Below, one piece after another: positions 1 to 9,489 of a stretch of 64,000 nucleotides of DNA. The position numbers and the translations under genes were made by a program. This stretch comes from Aquilaria yunnanensis. Lineage: Eukaryota > Streptophyta > Magnoliopsida > Malvales > Thymelaeaceae. How positions within the stretch are numbered: the first letter of the stretch is position 1; every line of letters begins with the position of its first letter. The notes beneath the pieces were generated by a model. The model was not told where the DNA came from and ran no database searches. It saw only the letters and a program-made list of their open reading frames with translations. Location of the stretch: the NCBI GenBank assembly GCA_039654915.1, contig CM077597.1:77192001-77256000 (forward strand). The letters are read 5' to 3'.

Positions 1-464
1 TCTTTTTCTTATCTTTCTTATCTTTTTCTTATCTTGTTTTAATTTTCTTTTTGTTTTCTTGTTTAATGAAAAATATTTATTATTTTAGTGGATTTAAAAG
101 TTATATTTTAAATAAATCAGTAAAATATAAAGTCTTAATTTTCATGTATTTTTTTAAACAGGTTTTATTTTTATTTTTTTATTATTTTTACTGGATAAAA
201 ATAACTATTAAAATTAATTTTAACTTTTTGTTATCTTTAAAGAATTAAAAACATGTATATAAAAATAAAAATAATTGGCTTTTTTAAAAATAATTTTTAT
301 TAGCCTTAATAATTAATTACAAAATAATCTTCTTTTAATTTTCATTTATTTATTAATTAGTAAAGGGTAAAGGTGAATTAAATAAAAAAATTATATAAAG
401 AAAAAAATTAATAATAATAAAGTGGGGCTTTTTGGCCATCCACTTTAAAAATAATAATAAATGT

Positions 465-800
465 TAGCAAAGTTAATTAAATTAATTGTTAAACAACAAT
501 AATAAAAAGTTAGTCAAGTTAATTAAATTAATTAATTAACCACAATAATAAAAAGTTAGCCAAGTTAATTAAATTAATTAATTAACAACAGTAAAAAGTT
601 AGCCAAGTTAATTAAATTAATTAACAACAATAAATAAAAAGTTAGCCAAATTAATTAAATTAATTAATTAACAAAAATAATAAAAAGCTAGCCAAGTTAA
701 TTAAATTAATTAATTAACAACAATAATAAAAGTTAGCCAAGTTAATTAAATTAATTAATTAACAACAATAATAAAAGTTAATTAATTGTTAACAACAATT
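465..800. repeat. 46-bp tandem repeat inside the Ogre-1 LTR
   Basis: About seven imperfect copies of a unit with core GTTAGCCAAGTTAATTAAAT followed by TTAATTAACAACAATAAT. The same array is at 13384-13719 in the other LTR. The units are rich in TTAATTAA, a self-complementary octamer. Confidence 0.85.
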
Positions 801-1246
801 ATAAAAGTTAGTAATAATGCAAAAATTAAAAGGTTAGTAACAATAATAGTATTAAAAGTTAGTTGTTAGTAAGTTAATAACAACAATAAAAAAAGGGGTT
901 AGTAATAAACAAATAATAAACAAACAAGTAAAAATTAAAAGGGTTAGTAATTAATTCTGCAAGAATAAAATACAAAGTTAGTGACCAAAGTGAAAGAAGT
1001 TGAAAAGATGAAGGATTAAATGAGAGTTGTACCCTTGATTTTAAATTCTGAATTCTGAGAAAACAGAAACAGAGGACGCGCGATGGGGGAAAGAAGATGG
1101 CTTAATCGTCAAAATGAAAAGTTTTGAGATTTTCTGAGGAAAGGAAGGAGAGCTAGGGACTAAGGCTGTAATTTTTTCTATTTTAAAAACGGAGCTCTAA
1201 GCTTTTCTTTCTATTTTTCTCTGTGTTCAGCACAAAATTTGGGGGG

Positions 1247-1255
1247 CTATTTATA
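1247..1255 (-). promoter_or_regulatory. TATA box of the Ogre-1 LTR (3' copy)
   Basis: Minus-strand CCTCTATAAATAGCC is a good plant TATA box and lies about 510 bases inside the LTR. It fits the U3 promoter, with transcription starting about 30 bases further along the minus strand. Confidence 0.65.
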
Positions 1256-1760
1256 GAGGAAGTTTAGCTGAACTGTTGATGGATAAATTAATAAAAAATT
1301 TCAAACTTATCTCTTAAATTGGTAAAATGACAATTTTAGTTCTTTACGTCTCTCAGCCTCAGGATAAGTTCCTGAAGCTTCTGATTTTGACAATTTTGTC
1401 GTTTTCTGTCAATTTGAGCCAAAAACGTCGGCAGGCTCAAAATTTTATGTGACAAACTACCAAATGCTCCTGGAACTTTTAGAATTTATCAATTTTTTCC
1501 GAAACTTCTCAATTTTGTCATTTTTACCTCAAACTTTTAATTTTTTGTCATTTTTTTCATGAAATTTTATTTTATTTCAAACATACACATATTCACACAT
1601 ATATCATTTTAAATCAAATTTTCACAAAACAAAAATATATTTTAAACTAATTAAATTTTTTTTTTAATAATAATAGTAATATATTTTTTTTTAAATTAAT
1701 TTTTTTTAATAAAATTTTTTTCAAAATTTTAAAACACCCGGACGAAATTGGGTGTCAACA

Positions 1761-1776
1761 GCTGCCCCCCTTTGCA
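1761..1776 (-). other. Polypurine tract of Ogre-1
   Basis: On the minus strand GCAAAGGGGGGCAGC lies directly before the TGTTGACACCC start of the 3' LTR. This is the expected position and composition for the plus-strand primer. Confidence 0.8.
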
Positions 1777-1861
1777 TGCTTCATGGGACATGATGTATGC
1801 AAAGTCGTTACCAAATTTCGTCCGGCTTAGGTAGGCATTGAGAATGTTCTCGCCGCCCAAA

Positions 1862-2120
1862 CAGTAAGGTTTAAGGAAAGGTCCTTAAAACCTCTAACGA
1901 TAGGAAAGCTCCTATTGTTGTAAGATGGACTGATTGATTGATTATTTGTTTGAGGTTAAGGAAAGGTCCTTAGAACCTCTAACGATAGGAAAGCTCCTAT
2001 CGTTGTAAGATGGACTGATGGATTGATTGTTTGTTTTAGGTTAAGGAAATGTCCTTAGAACCTCTAACGATAGGAAAGCTCCTATCGTTGTAAGATGGAC
2101 TGATTGATTGATTATTTGTT
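1862..2120. repeat. 86-bp tandem repeat, three copies
   Basis: Three copies start near 1872, 1958 and 2042. Each holds AAGGAAAGGTCCTTA, AACGATAGGAAAGCTCCTAT and GATGGACTGATTGATTGATT. They lie in the 3' untranslated part of Ogre-1, next to the polypurine tract. Confidence 0.9.
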
Positions 2121-3530
2121 TTCGAGGCAAAGGTTCCATCCTTAAAACCTCGGATTGATTGATTGATCTCGAGGCAAAGGTTCCATCCTTAAAACCCCGG
2201 ATTGATTGATTGATGTCGAGGCAAAGGTTCCATCCTTAAAACCTCGAATTGATTGATTGATGTCGAGGCAAAGGTTCCATCCTTAAAACCTCGGATTGAT
2301 AATTGATCTCGAGGCAAAGGTTCCATCCTTAAAACCCCGGATTGATTGATTGATCTCGAGGCAAAGGTTCTATCCTTAAAACCTCGGATTGATTGATTGA
2401 TCTCGAGGCAAAGGTTCCATCCTTAAAACCCCGGATTGATTGATTGATCTCGAGGCAAAGGTTCTATCCTTAAAACCTCGGATTGATTGATTGATCTCGA
2501 GGCAAAGGTTCCATCCTTAAAACCTCGAATTGATTGATTGATGTCGAGGTAAAGGTTCCATCCTTAAAACCTCGAATTGATTGATTGATGTCGAGGTAAA
2601 GGTTCCATCCTTAAAGCCTCGAATTGATTGATTGATCTCGAGGCAAAGGTTCCATCCTTAAAACCTCGGATTGATAATTGATCTCGAGGCAAAGGTTCCA
2701 TCCTTAAAACCCCGGATTGATTGATTGATCTCGAGGCAAAGGTTCTATCCTTAAAACCTCGGATTGATAATTGATCTCGAGGCAAAGGTTCCATCCTTAA
2801 AACCCCGGATTGATTGATTGATCTCGAGGCAAAGGTTCTATCCTTAAAACCTCGGATTGATTGATTGATCTCGAGGCAAAGGTTTCATCCTTAAAACCCC
2901 GGATTGATTGATTGATCTCGAGGCAAAGGTTCTATCCTTAAAACCTCGGATTGATTGATTGATCTCGAGGCAAAGGTTTCATCCTTAAAACCTCAGATTG
3001 ATTGATTGATTTCGAGGCAAAGGTTTCATCCTTAAAACCTCAGATTGATTGGTTGATTTCGAGGCAAAGGTTCCATCCTTAAAACCTCAAATTGATTGAT
3101 TGATGTCGAGGTAAAGGTTCCATCCTTAAAGCCTCGAATTGATTGATTGATGTCGAGACAAAGGTTCCATCCTTAAAACCTCGGATTGATTGATTGATGT
3201 CGAGGTAAAGGTTCCATCCTTAAAGCCTCGAATTGATTGATTGATCTCGAGGCAAAGGTTCCATCCTTAAAACCTCGAATTGATTGATTGATTTCGAGGC
3301 AAAGGTTCCATCCTTAAAACCTCGGATTGATTGATTGATGTCGAGGTAAAGGTTCCATCCTTAAAACCTCGAATTGATTGATTGATGTCGAGGTAAAGGT
3401 TCCATCCTTAAAGCCTCGAATTGATTGATTGATCTCGAGGCAAAGGTTCCATCCTTAAAACCTCGGATTGATTGATTGATGTCGAGGTAAAGGTTCCATC
3501 CTTAAAACCCCGATGATGAAAATTGATTTT
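2121..3530. repeat. 47-bp tandem array, about 30 copies
   Basis: The unit reads CTCGAGGCAAAGGTTCCATC then CTTAAAACCTCGGATTGATT GATTGAT, with a period of 47 (a few of 45). Variants (CTCGAGG/GTCGAGG/TTCGAGG; AACCTCGG/AACCCCGG/AGCCTCGA) recur in blocks, which suggests growth by duplicating several units at a time. The open frames across it only read through the repeat. Ogre/Tat 3' untranslated regions are known sites of such arrays. Confidence 0.95.
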
Positions 3531-4076
3531 GAGGCTAAGGAGCTTTCCTTAGGACCTCGAGCGAAATTTATATGAAAGCAATTGAAATTGTAATAATTTT
3601 CTTTGAAAGTGTGAATTTTCATAATAGGCGAGCGCAAAGAATTAGGCTTCGATAAAACGAGTGAATCTTGATGATGACAATAACACTGACAAATTATGTA
3701 AAGGGAACGGATGTTTGGAATCAATATTCAAGGTTCATCTAATATTTTCTTCAGTAAATATAGATTCCCTTGTGAGATATGTCATCCGAATAAGGTTAAA
3801 GCTTAACTACCCCAAAATGTTATGCCTAGTAGACCTAATAGGATGCGTCTCAAGAGTAACAAAAATTACTCTTTACTCAGCCATTCCAACCTAAAGGCAT
3901 TGTCCTATGGTTTTAATATCAGCCTGGACGAAACTATATTATAAAAAAAAAGAAATTCCCTAAAAGGAAAAACTGAAACGCGAAAGAAAATGCTGATAAT
4001 AAAACTAAAGGACAAGAAAAACGGATCAGATTGCTTCTTTCTTCCATAATACTTCAACAGGGTGAGTAGATGACCA
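3531..4076. other. Stretch between tandem array and LOG-like frame; no gene seen
   Basis: Lies downstream of the LOG-like stop on the minus strand. It begins with a decayed end of the 47-bp array (GAGGCTAAGGAGC...). I see short open frames only, without family signals. Confidence 0.5.
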
Positions 4077-4706
4077 TTATGGGAGTGAACTGGTCGGGAA
4101 AGACTGTCGTGTCCAGTCTATCTGAATCATTGCTGGATCTGGTTTAGGAACAAAAGCTTGTATTTTATCTAGCAATTCTTCAGCAGTTGTTGCGGATATT
4201 ATGATTCGCCGTGCCACTCTTGATATGAAATTCTTCTGCATAGCATAATCCATAAAAGCTATCAGACCTGTAAAGAAATTGTTAACATTTAAAAGCCCAA
4301 TGGGTTTCTTATGCAAATTAAGTTGGGCCATGGAAGCAATTTGAAAGACTTCTCCCAATGTGCCAAAACCACCTGGTAGAGCGATAAAAGCATCAGCATT
4401 TAAAAGCATTTGTAACACACGCTCTTGCAAATTTTTAACCACTAATTCTTCTCCAATCGTGCCCCCAGAAATAAATTTCAGAGGTCCAGGGATAATGCCC
4501 AAAACTTGACTTCCTCCTAGAGATGCTGCTGATGCTACACCTCCCATTAATCCGACACTACCTCCTCCATAAACTAAATGTATTTTTCGCTCAGCTAATA
4601 CTCTACCCAAATGGTTGGCTGCTTTTAAATACTCTTCATCTTTTCCAGGGAAAGCCCCAGAAAATACACAAATACTTCAGGATTTACGAGTTGGGGTTTT
4701 CTCCAT
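4077..4706 (-). pseudogene. LOG-family (cytokinin riboside 5'-monophosphate phosphoribohydrolase-like) frame with one early stop
   Basis: From the ATG at 4706 the frame covers 209 codons, the usual length of plant LOG enzymes, which release active cytokinin bases from their nucleotides. It is colinear with the family: ICVFSGAFPGKDEEY near residues 12-26, LVYGGGSVGLMGG at about 44-56, and the signature PGGFGTLGE at 111-119 with the catalytic glutamate. The usual M-H-x-R-K motif reads L-Q-E-R-V near residue 96, so His and Lys are lost and activity is doubtful even without the stop. Codon 10 is TGA (4677-4679); translation from Met33 (4610) would lose the N-terminal strand. There are no introns, while plant LOG genes have several, so a cDNA origin or an intronless donor is likely. 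It lies on the sense strand of Ogre-1, has its own TATA box, and is downstream of five copies of an 88-bp repeat. The family is clear; whether it is expressed is unknown. Confidence 0.8.
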
Positions 4707-4736
4707 TCCTATCCTTACCCTTGTGAGAAAAGAGGA

Positions 4737-4747
4737 TATATTTATAG
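4737..4747 (-). promoter_or_regulatory. TATA box upstream of the LOG-like frame
   Basis: Minus-strand CTTCATCTCTATAAATATA starts about 40 bases before the LOG ATG. The same module, TTCATCACTATAAAT, precedes two of the zinc-finger frames (5831-5839 and 6658-6665), so the promoters share ancestry. Confidence 0.65.
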
Positions 4748-4799
4748 AGATGAAGAGATAAGGCAATAATTTTATTTTCAAGAATGGATACATTATTGC

Positions 4800-5175
4800 C
4801 AGCTATTCACAGTAGTCACGAGTATGACTCTGGTCAGGTATGGGTACACTATCGTTAAAAGAGGAGGAAAATTTTCAAAATAGCTGCTAGCATGTACAGT
4901 AGTCACTACTGTAGCTTACGTCAGGAGTAGGTACGTGATTGTTGGAAGAGAAAGAAAATTTTAAAAAGTGGCAGCTAGCATGTACAGTATCGTGACTATG
5001 GCTCATGTCAGGAGTGGATACATTATCGCCGAAAGGGGAGGAAGATTTCAAAAGCGACAGCTAGCATGTACAGTAATCGTGACTTTGGTTCATGTCAGGA
5101 GTGGATACATTATTACCAAAAGGGGAGGAAAATTTCCAAAAGCGACAGCTAGCACGTACAGTAATCGTGACTTTG
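4800..5175. repeat. 88-bp tandem repeat upstream of the LOG-like promoter, about five copies
   Basis: Copies begin near 4800, 4883, 4974, 5060 and 5148. The plus-strand core is AGCTAGCATGTACAGTAATC, GTGACTTTGGTTCATGTCAG, GAGTGGATACATTAT, AAAAGGGGAGGAAAATTTCC. A single diverged copy lies in each gap between the zinc-finger frames (about 5880-5950 and 6700-6790). A repeat amplified just upstream of a TATA box could be enhancer-like; that role is inferred. Confidence 0.85.
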
Positions 5176-5223
5176 ATCCTCGTCTTTCACTGGCTTTGCG
5201 TCCAGTAATGGCTTCAATGCTTT

Positions 5224-5772
5224 CTATGAATCGGTGATTTGCATCCCATCCAGTTTTCTCACAAACTAGCAAACTGGGTCGTTTAAAGTCAGATTCCCAA
5301 GACTATAACGATCTCGTTCCTTTTGGAAAATTATCCATAATCCAACAACCTCAAATTGCACTATTCCGCAAGAATGCGCTTCAAGAACCTCTCGAATATC
5401 TTCTAGAGATTCCTTACGCAAGCCATTCTTAATGAATCTTATTCTATCTTTACGATTTCTGGTGATCACTCCTGGAGAACGACATTTATTGCCGCAAATC
5501 CACCATCCACAATTATGACAAACGCCTAGCCTCTTTGCTCTTCTTTTTTTGGCATAAGCGCTTTTACCAAAGCCGGGCATACGGGGAAAGAACGCTTCGG
5601 GAACTTCACCAGCTGAACGAACCTTAGCTTCAATTAGCCACCGCACATTATCAGGAATGCCTTTGTGCATAAATACTCTGAATCGTTCACATCTAGCTTG
5701 ATAAATCTTTTTAAGAACATTTATTGGGAAGGAAGGAAAATACTTTCGTAGGGCGGAAAGAGAAGACTCCAT
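5224..5772 (-). pseudogene. Zinc-finger nucleic-acid-binding-like protein, copy C (one late stop)
   Basis: The frame has 183 codons from the ATG at 5772, the same as the other two copies. An in-frame ATG 15 bases further upstream is not conserved in the family, so 5772 is preferred. TAG at 5266-5268 (codon 169) replaces a conserved Gln and removes only the last 14 residues, so a 168-residue product with all core motifs could still be made. Key parts are SALRKYFPS near the N-terminus, GKSAYAKKRRAKR at about 69-81, and Cys 85, 88, 93 and 97 (CX2CX4CX3C). Copy C lies between copy B and the LOG-like frame and has its own TATA box at 5831-5839. Identity as virus-like is discussed under copy A. Confidence 0.6.
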
Positions 5773-5830
5773 TGATGAAGGAGGCAAAGAAAGAAATTAG
5801 TGATTGTAGGAAACGAAAATAACTAACACA

Positions 5831-5839
5831 TATTTATAG
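5831..5839 (-). promoter_or_regulatory. TATA box upstream of zinc-finger copy C
   Basis: Minus-strand TTCATCACTATAAATATGTG lies about 60 bases before the ATG at 5772. It is nearly the same as the boxes before copy B and the LOG-like frame. Confidence 0.65.
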
Positions 5840-5988
5840 TGATGAAAGGGATAATGTGTTAATTACACTTACAGAAGCAAGTACATTATTGTCAAAAGAA
5901 AAGACAAATGACAGCTTATATGTACAGGAATCATGACCGTGGCTCTCATCTTCCACTGATTTATGTCCAGTAATGGCTTCAATGCCTT

Positions 5989-6537
5989 CTATAAGTCGGG
6001 GATTTGCTTCCCATCCAGTTTCCTTACAAACTGACAAACAGGGTCGTTTAAAATCACATTCCCAAGACTGTAACGGTTTCGTTCTTTATGGTAAGTCCTC
6101 CATAAACTGATAATTTCACCTTGCACTTTTCCACAAGAATGCATTTCAAGAGTCTCTCGGATATCTTCCAGAGATTCCTTACGCAGGCCATTTTTAATGA
6201 ATTTTCTTTTATCTTCACGATTTATGGAGATGTATCCTAAAGAGCGACATTTAGTAATACAATTCCATCGCCCACATTTATAACACACGCCTAGTCTCTT
6301 TGCTCTTCGCCTTTTGGCATAACGGCTTTTACCTAAACCGGGCATGCGGGGCATAAATGCATCTGGAACTTCACCCGCCAAACGGACCTTAGCTTCAATT
6401 ATCCACTACACATTATCGGGAATGCCTTTGCGTGTAAAAACTCTGATTCTTTCACATCTAGCCAGGTAGATCTTTTTAAGGACTTTTATTGGAAGGGAAG
6501 GAAAGTATTTTCGCAGTGCAGAAAGAGTAGAATCCAT
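5989..6537 (-). pseudogene. Zinc-finger nucleic-acid-binding-like protein, copy B (early stop)
   Basis: The frame is 183 codons long from the ATG at 6537 and is exactly colinear with copy A. Codon 44, Arg in copies A and C, is TAG (6406-6408), just before a conserved Trp. The remainder is open and keeps the basic run and finger: GKSRYAKRRRAKR, then CYKCGRWNC and KC. The stop probably kills the protein unless translation restarts at the Met at 6381, which would keep the finger. Its C-terminus (VRKLDGKQIPDL) is intact, unlike copy C. Confidence 0.6.
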
Positions 6538-6657
6538 TGATGAGAGAAGAATTTGAGAGAAGAAGGAAATGAATCAGTTATCGTAGGAGACTGGAATAAC
6601 TGAATTTAGAAGTCACGGGGTATCTTATCCGCTGCTTAATCAGAAGGAAGAACACGC

Positions 6658-6665
6658 ATTTATAG
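6658..6665 (-). promoter_or_regulatory. TATA box upstream of zinc-finger copy B
   Basis: Minus-strand TTCATCACTATAAATGCGTG lies about 120 bases before the ATG at 6537. The leader between them is longer than in copy C and matches the sequence before copy A (GGATACGGTACTCCGTGACT in A). Confidence 0.6.
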
Positions 6666-6826
6666 TGATGAAAAGGGATAACGTGTCGATTACACTTAGG
6701 GGAGCGTGTACATCTGTCAAAAGAAAATGCAAACTTTTCCAAATATAACAAACTGTATGTACAGTAATTGTGACTGTGGCTCACATCTTCCACTGGTTTT
6801 TCGTCCAGTAACGGCATTAACGGCTT

Positions 6827-7375
6827 CTATGAGTCGAGGATTTGCTTCCCATCCAGTTTTCTTACAAGCTGGCAAACAGGGTCATTTACAGTCAGATTCC
6901 CGGGACTGTAACGGTTTCGTTCTTCATGAAAAATGCTCCACAAACCAAGTAGTTCACGTTGCACAGATCCACAAGAATGCGTCTCAAGAGTCAATTGGAT
7001 ATCATCCAACGAGTCTTTACTCAGGCCATTCTTAATGAATCGTATTTTATCTTCTCGATTATCAGAGATCATCCCTAAAGAACGACATTTAGTATTACAA
7101 GTCCACCGTCCACATTTATGGCAGACTTGTAACCTTTTCGCTCTTCGCTTTTTGGCATAAGAGCTTTTGCCTATACCAGGCATGTGAGACACAAATGCCT
7201 CTGGGATTTCACCTGCTAGACGAACCTTGGCTTCGATTAACCACCGCACATCTTCAGGGATTCCTTTGTGCATCAGAACTCTTAATCGTTCACAGCGAAC
7301 TTGGTAGATCTTTTTGAGGATGTTCATTGGGAGAGAAGGGAAATACTTTCGCAAGGCGGAAAAAGTAGGATCCAT
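6827..7375 (-). CDS. Zinc-finger nucleic-acid-binding-like protein, copy A (intact; carlavirus cysteine-rich-protein-like)
   Basis: This 182-residue frame is open from ATG to stop. Visible parts: a basic N-terminal half with SALRKYFPSLP; GIGKSSYAKKRRAKR at 67-81; a finger of four cysteines, C85-X2-C88-X4-C93-X3-C97; then a helical C-terminal part with ETHSCG. A G-x-S-x-Y-A plus Arg/Lys block directly before a CX2C finger is the hallmark of the cysteine-rich nucleic-acid-binding proteins of carlaviruses and relatives (Pfam Carla_C4), which bind nucleic acid and in some viruses affect silencing or host transcription. Differences: this protein is longer, and its finger spacing is not the usual viral one. 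It could instead be an Ogre-specific accessory protein or a captured host gene. The three copies have a period of about 765-840 bases and lie on the element's sense strand. Confidence 0.6.
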   Translation of the reverse strand: MDPTFSALRKYFPSLPMNILKKIYQVRCERLRVLMHKGIPEDVRWLIEAKVRLAGEIPEAFVSHMPGIGKSSYAKKRRAKRLQVCHKCGRWTCNTKCRSLGMISDNREDKIRFIKNGLSKDSLDDIQLTLETHSCGSVQRELLGLWSIFHEERNRYSPGNLTVNDPVCQLVRKLDGKQILDS

Positions 7376-7535
7376 TTTCTAGGAGGAAGTAAAAGAAAGA
7401 AGGGGTGAAGGAATCAGTTATTATGGGCAACTGAGAGAACCGACTTGAGAGTCACGGAGTACCGTATCCGCCGTTTAACCGGAAAAGTAGATCCTACTTC
7501 ATTTTGATAGATATATTTTTTTTTTTATCCGTTGA

Positions 7536-7885
7536 TCCAGTCCTCGATTATTGAATCCATTGTCCGCTTTTGACAAAGTTTCAACGACAATATTTCTTGA
7601 TGTCTGCCTTATCTTTGACCACAGCTATCTCTTATCTTGGATGCTACTAAGCTGGCATCAATCCTGTCCTTCCAGGTGTAGCCTCGATTATTGAATCAAT
7701 TGCCAAGCTTTTGACAATATTGTCTACTTTATCCTTTTTTATATCTGCCTTATCCTTGGCTATAGCTATCTCTTATTTTGGATACTACTAGCTGATGTCA
7801 ATCCTGTCCTTCCAGGTGTAGTCTCGATTATTGAATCAATTGCCAGGCTTTTGACATATTGTCTACCTTATCCTTGAATTCCTGA
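7536..7885. repeat. 139-bp tandem repeat, about 2.5 copies
   Basis: CTCGATTATTGAATCAATTG recurs near 7541, 7683 and 7823, each followed by GCTTTTGACA and TGTCTACCTTATCC-like sequence. AATCCTGTCCTTCCAGGTGT precedes the second and third copies. It is non-coding and lies upstream (minus strand) of zinc-finger copy A. Confidence 0.85.
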
Positions 7886-8700
7886 TGCGGGTTGGTCCCG
7901 CATATTAGCTGTGTATCCAGTGATAGATTGGTAAGAGCTGATATTATTGAGATCTCAGCTTATACTGCTGTAACGGTGCGGTGGATGTGTTTCCTATTTG
8001 ATTCCTATCGTGTAAAAATCATGCATGCATGATGTGAAATGCATGAATGCAAAGCATGTGTAATTGATGGTTCTTTTTTTTTATTTTTTATTTTTATTTA
8101 TATTTATTTTTTTATTTTTTTATTTTTTTTGGATTGATCTAGTTCTTCATATCTTTGCTTTACTGGATCCTCTTTATAATTACCTTCTTGGACTATCATT
8201 GAATCTCTTTATGCTTTCCAGCTTTTGTTCACTGCCTCAAAAGCCCAACTCTTTTCAAAATCCCCTTTCTTTGACTTGTTCTTGAATTTTGGCCTCAATT
8301 TCTTTAAAGTTGGCCCGCCTCATAATTTATATCTCTTTCGGGTACTCATCCATTGTCATGGATTTGATACCATCAAAGGCTTTACTTTCAATGTCTGCTT
8401 TGCCCATTTTCTTCTGGCCGTGCCGACACTTGTTTACCCCCATGTTACATTCCGAATGATTGCTCTTCCTTAGACTCAGGTTCTGATCCATAAGACTTGC
8501 CCCCTTGTCTATTGAGCTTCTTTCTTGGCAGTACTTTTCTTGCGCTTAGTAGAGACTACTTTGCCCCCTTGATTATGGTGTTTATGTGGAAAGAGATATC
8601 ATCTCGCCTTTGATTTAACAGAAGGTCGAGCATTTCTAGACCTTTGTGATGGCACTTGATCGTAAATTTCTCTTACAAGAACCACATCTTATTAAAGAAA
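7886..8700. other. Unassigned Ogre-1 internal sequence; possible decayed coding remnant
   Basis: A T-rich low-complexity run lies at about 8070-8130. On the minus strand, short Lys/Arg-rich and Glu-rich stretches (such as RKVLPRKKLNRQ, then SEPESKEEQ, around 8460-8550) look like decayed coding sequence but are broken by stops and match nothing I recognise. Confidence 0.3.
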
Positions 8701-9290
8701 GACTCAAGCTATCTCTTCACTTTTAAGTCTACACACATTAATGAATAATGGTTTGGCCTTAAAGAAAAGCTTTCATCAATTTGCAAAGCTTGACAAAGTA
8801 ATTTACGGTCTTTGTTTTTAATTAAAATATCCTGCCATTCTTCCCTTTCCAATTCGAAAACATAAACTGTGCAAGGCAATAAGGTAGAAACATGATTCAC
8901 AATAATAGCCTTTTAACTGAATGAGGATGATATTGAGAGGTAAATTTTAGGTCTGAGGAAAGTTAAGCTTGAGTGGCGTGAAAGAAGAGTCTTTTAACAC
9001 TGCTCGTGAGCAGTATTAAATAAGGTAGAAACATAATTCACAATGATAGTCTTTTAGCTGAATGAGGATATTAAGTCTGAAGGAAGTTAAGTTTTAATGG
9101 TGTGAAAGAAGGGTCTTTTAATACTACTCGTGAGCAAATTTGATTATGGTAAAAAAAAACTTAATAGTGATGACCTCAAACTTGCCACGTTTTCTAGAAA
9201 GTTGGACCTCATCTGTTGCCCCCCAACTATCGTAATCTTTATGTACGCTTGTCTTGAGGGTTGCTTTTGTCTTCTAAACCGCCTTTGCAG
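8700..9290 (-). repeat. Ogre 3'-region segment with a two-copy 145-bp repeat
   Basis: AAGGTAGAAACATGATTCAC recurs with a few changes about 145 bases later (near 8880 and 9025). A 63-codon open frame on the minus strand at 8709-8900 has a diverged, interrupted match on the plus strand near 53940-54045. So this segment is shared by two Ogre-type copies rather than being a separate gene. Confidence 0.6.
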
Positions 9291-9317
9291 GTTTTCAGTC
9301 TAGAATCCATAGCTCAC

Positions 9318-9480
9318 TTTTTTTCTTTTTCTTTTGCTCTAGTTTGAGCCCTTTTTTTCCTTTCTCTTTTTTTGTTTTTGTTTTTGTTTCCCTTTCTTTT
9401 TTTTGTTTTGTTTTGTTTTTTGTTTTTTTTGTTTTGTTTTTTTTTTATATATTTTTTTTTTGTTCCTTTTTTTTTTTGTG
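9318..9480. repeat. T-rich low-complexity tract
   Basis: Runs of T broken by G and C (TTTTGTTTTGTTTT types). The matching plus-strand copy near 53470-53540 is A-rich. Confidence 0.9.
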
Positions 9481-9489
9481 TGAGCTATG

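Larger units (their letters stand above)
1..1760 (-). repeat. 3' LTR of Ogre-1 (partial)
   Basis: This stretch repeats 12920-14679 at a constant offset of 12919 bases, with no difference in the lines compared. Position 1760 is the LTR's first base (TGTTGACACCC on the minus strand). The rest of this LTR, about 700 bases, lies left of the window. It is very AT-rich and holds a 46-base tandem repeat and a TATA box. The 65-residue open frame inside it is low-complexity F/Y/K/I sequence and is not taken as a gene. Confidence 0.93.

Noticed and set aside
51..248. 65-codon open frame, repeated at 12970-13167
   Set aside because: Identical only because the LTRs are identical; low-complexity hydrophobic sequence, antisense to the element.
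470..800. CRISPR-like spaced repeats
   Set aside because: Units are contiguous and near-identical throughout, with no unique spacers; a plant LTR minisatellite.
2564..2794. Repetitive protein-like frame (MEPLPRDQLS repeats)
   Set aside because: Merely reads through the 47-bp tandem array; not present over most of it.
5090..5272. Separate small gene after zinc-finger copy C
   Set aside because: It is an alternative frame over the copy C tail and the start of the 88-bp array; the true tail is in the main frame after the TAG.
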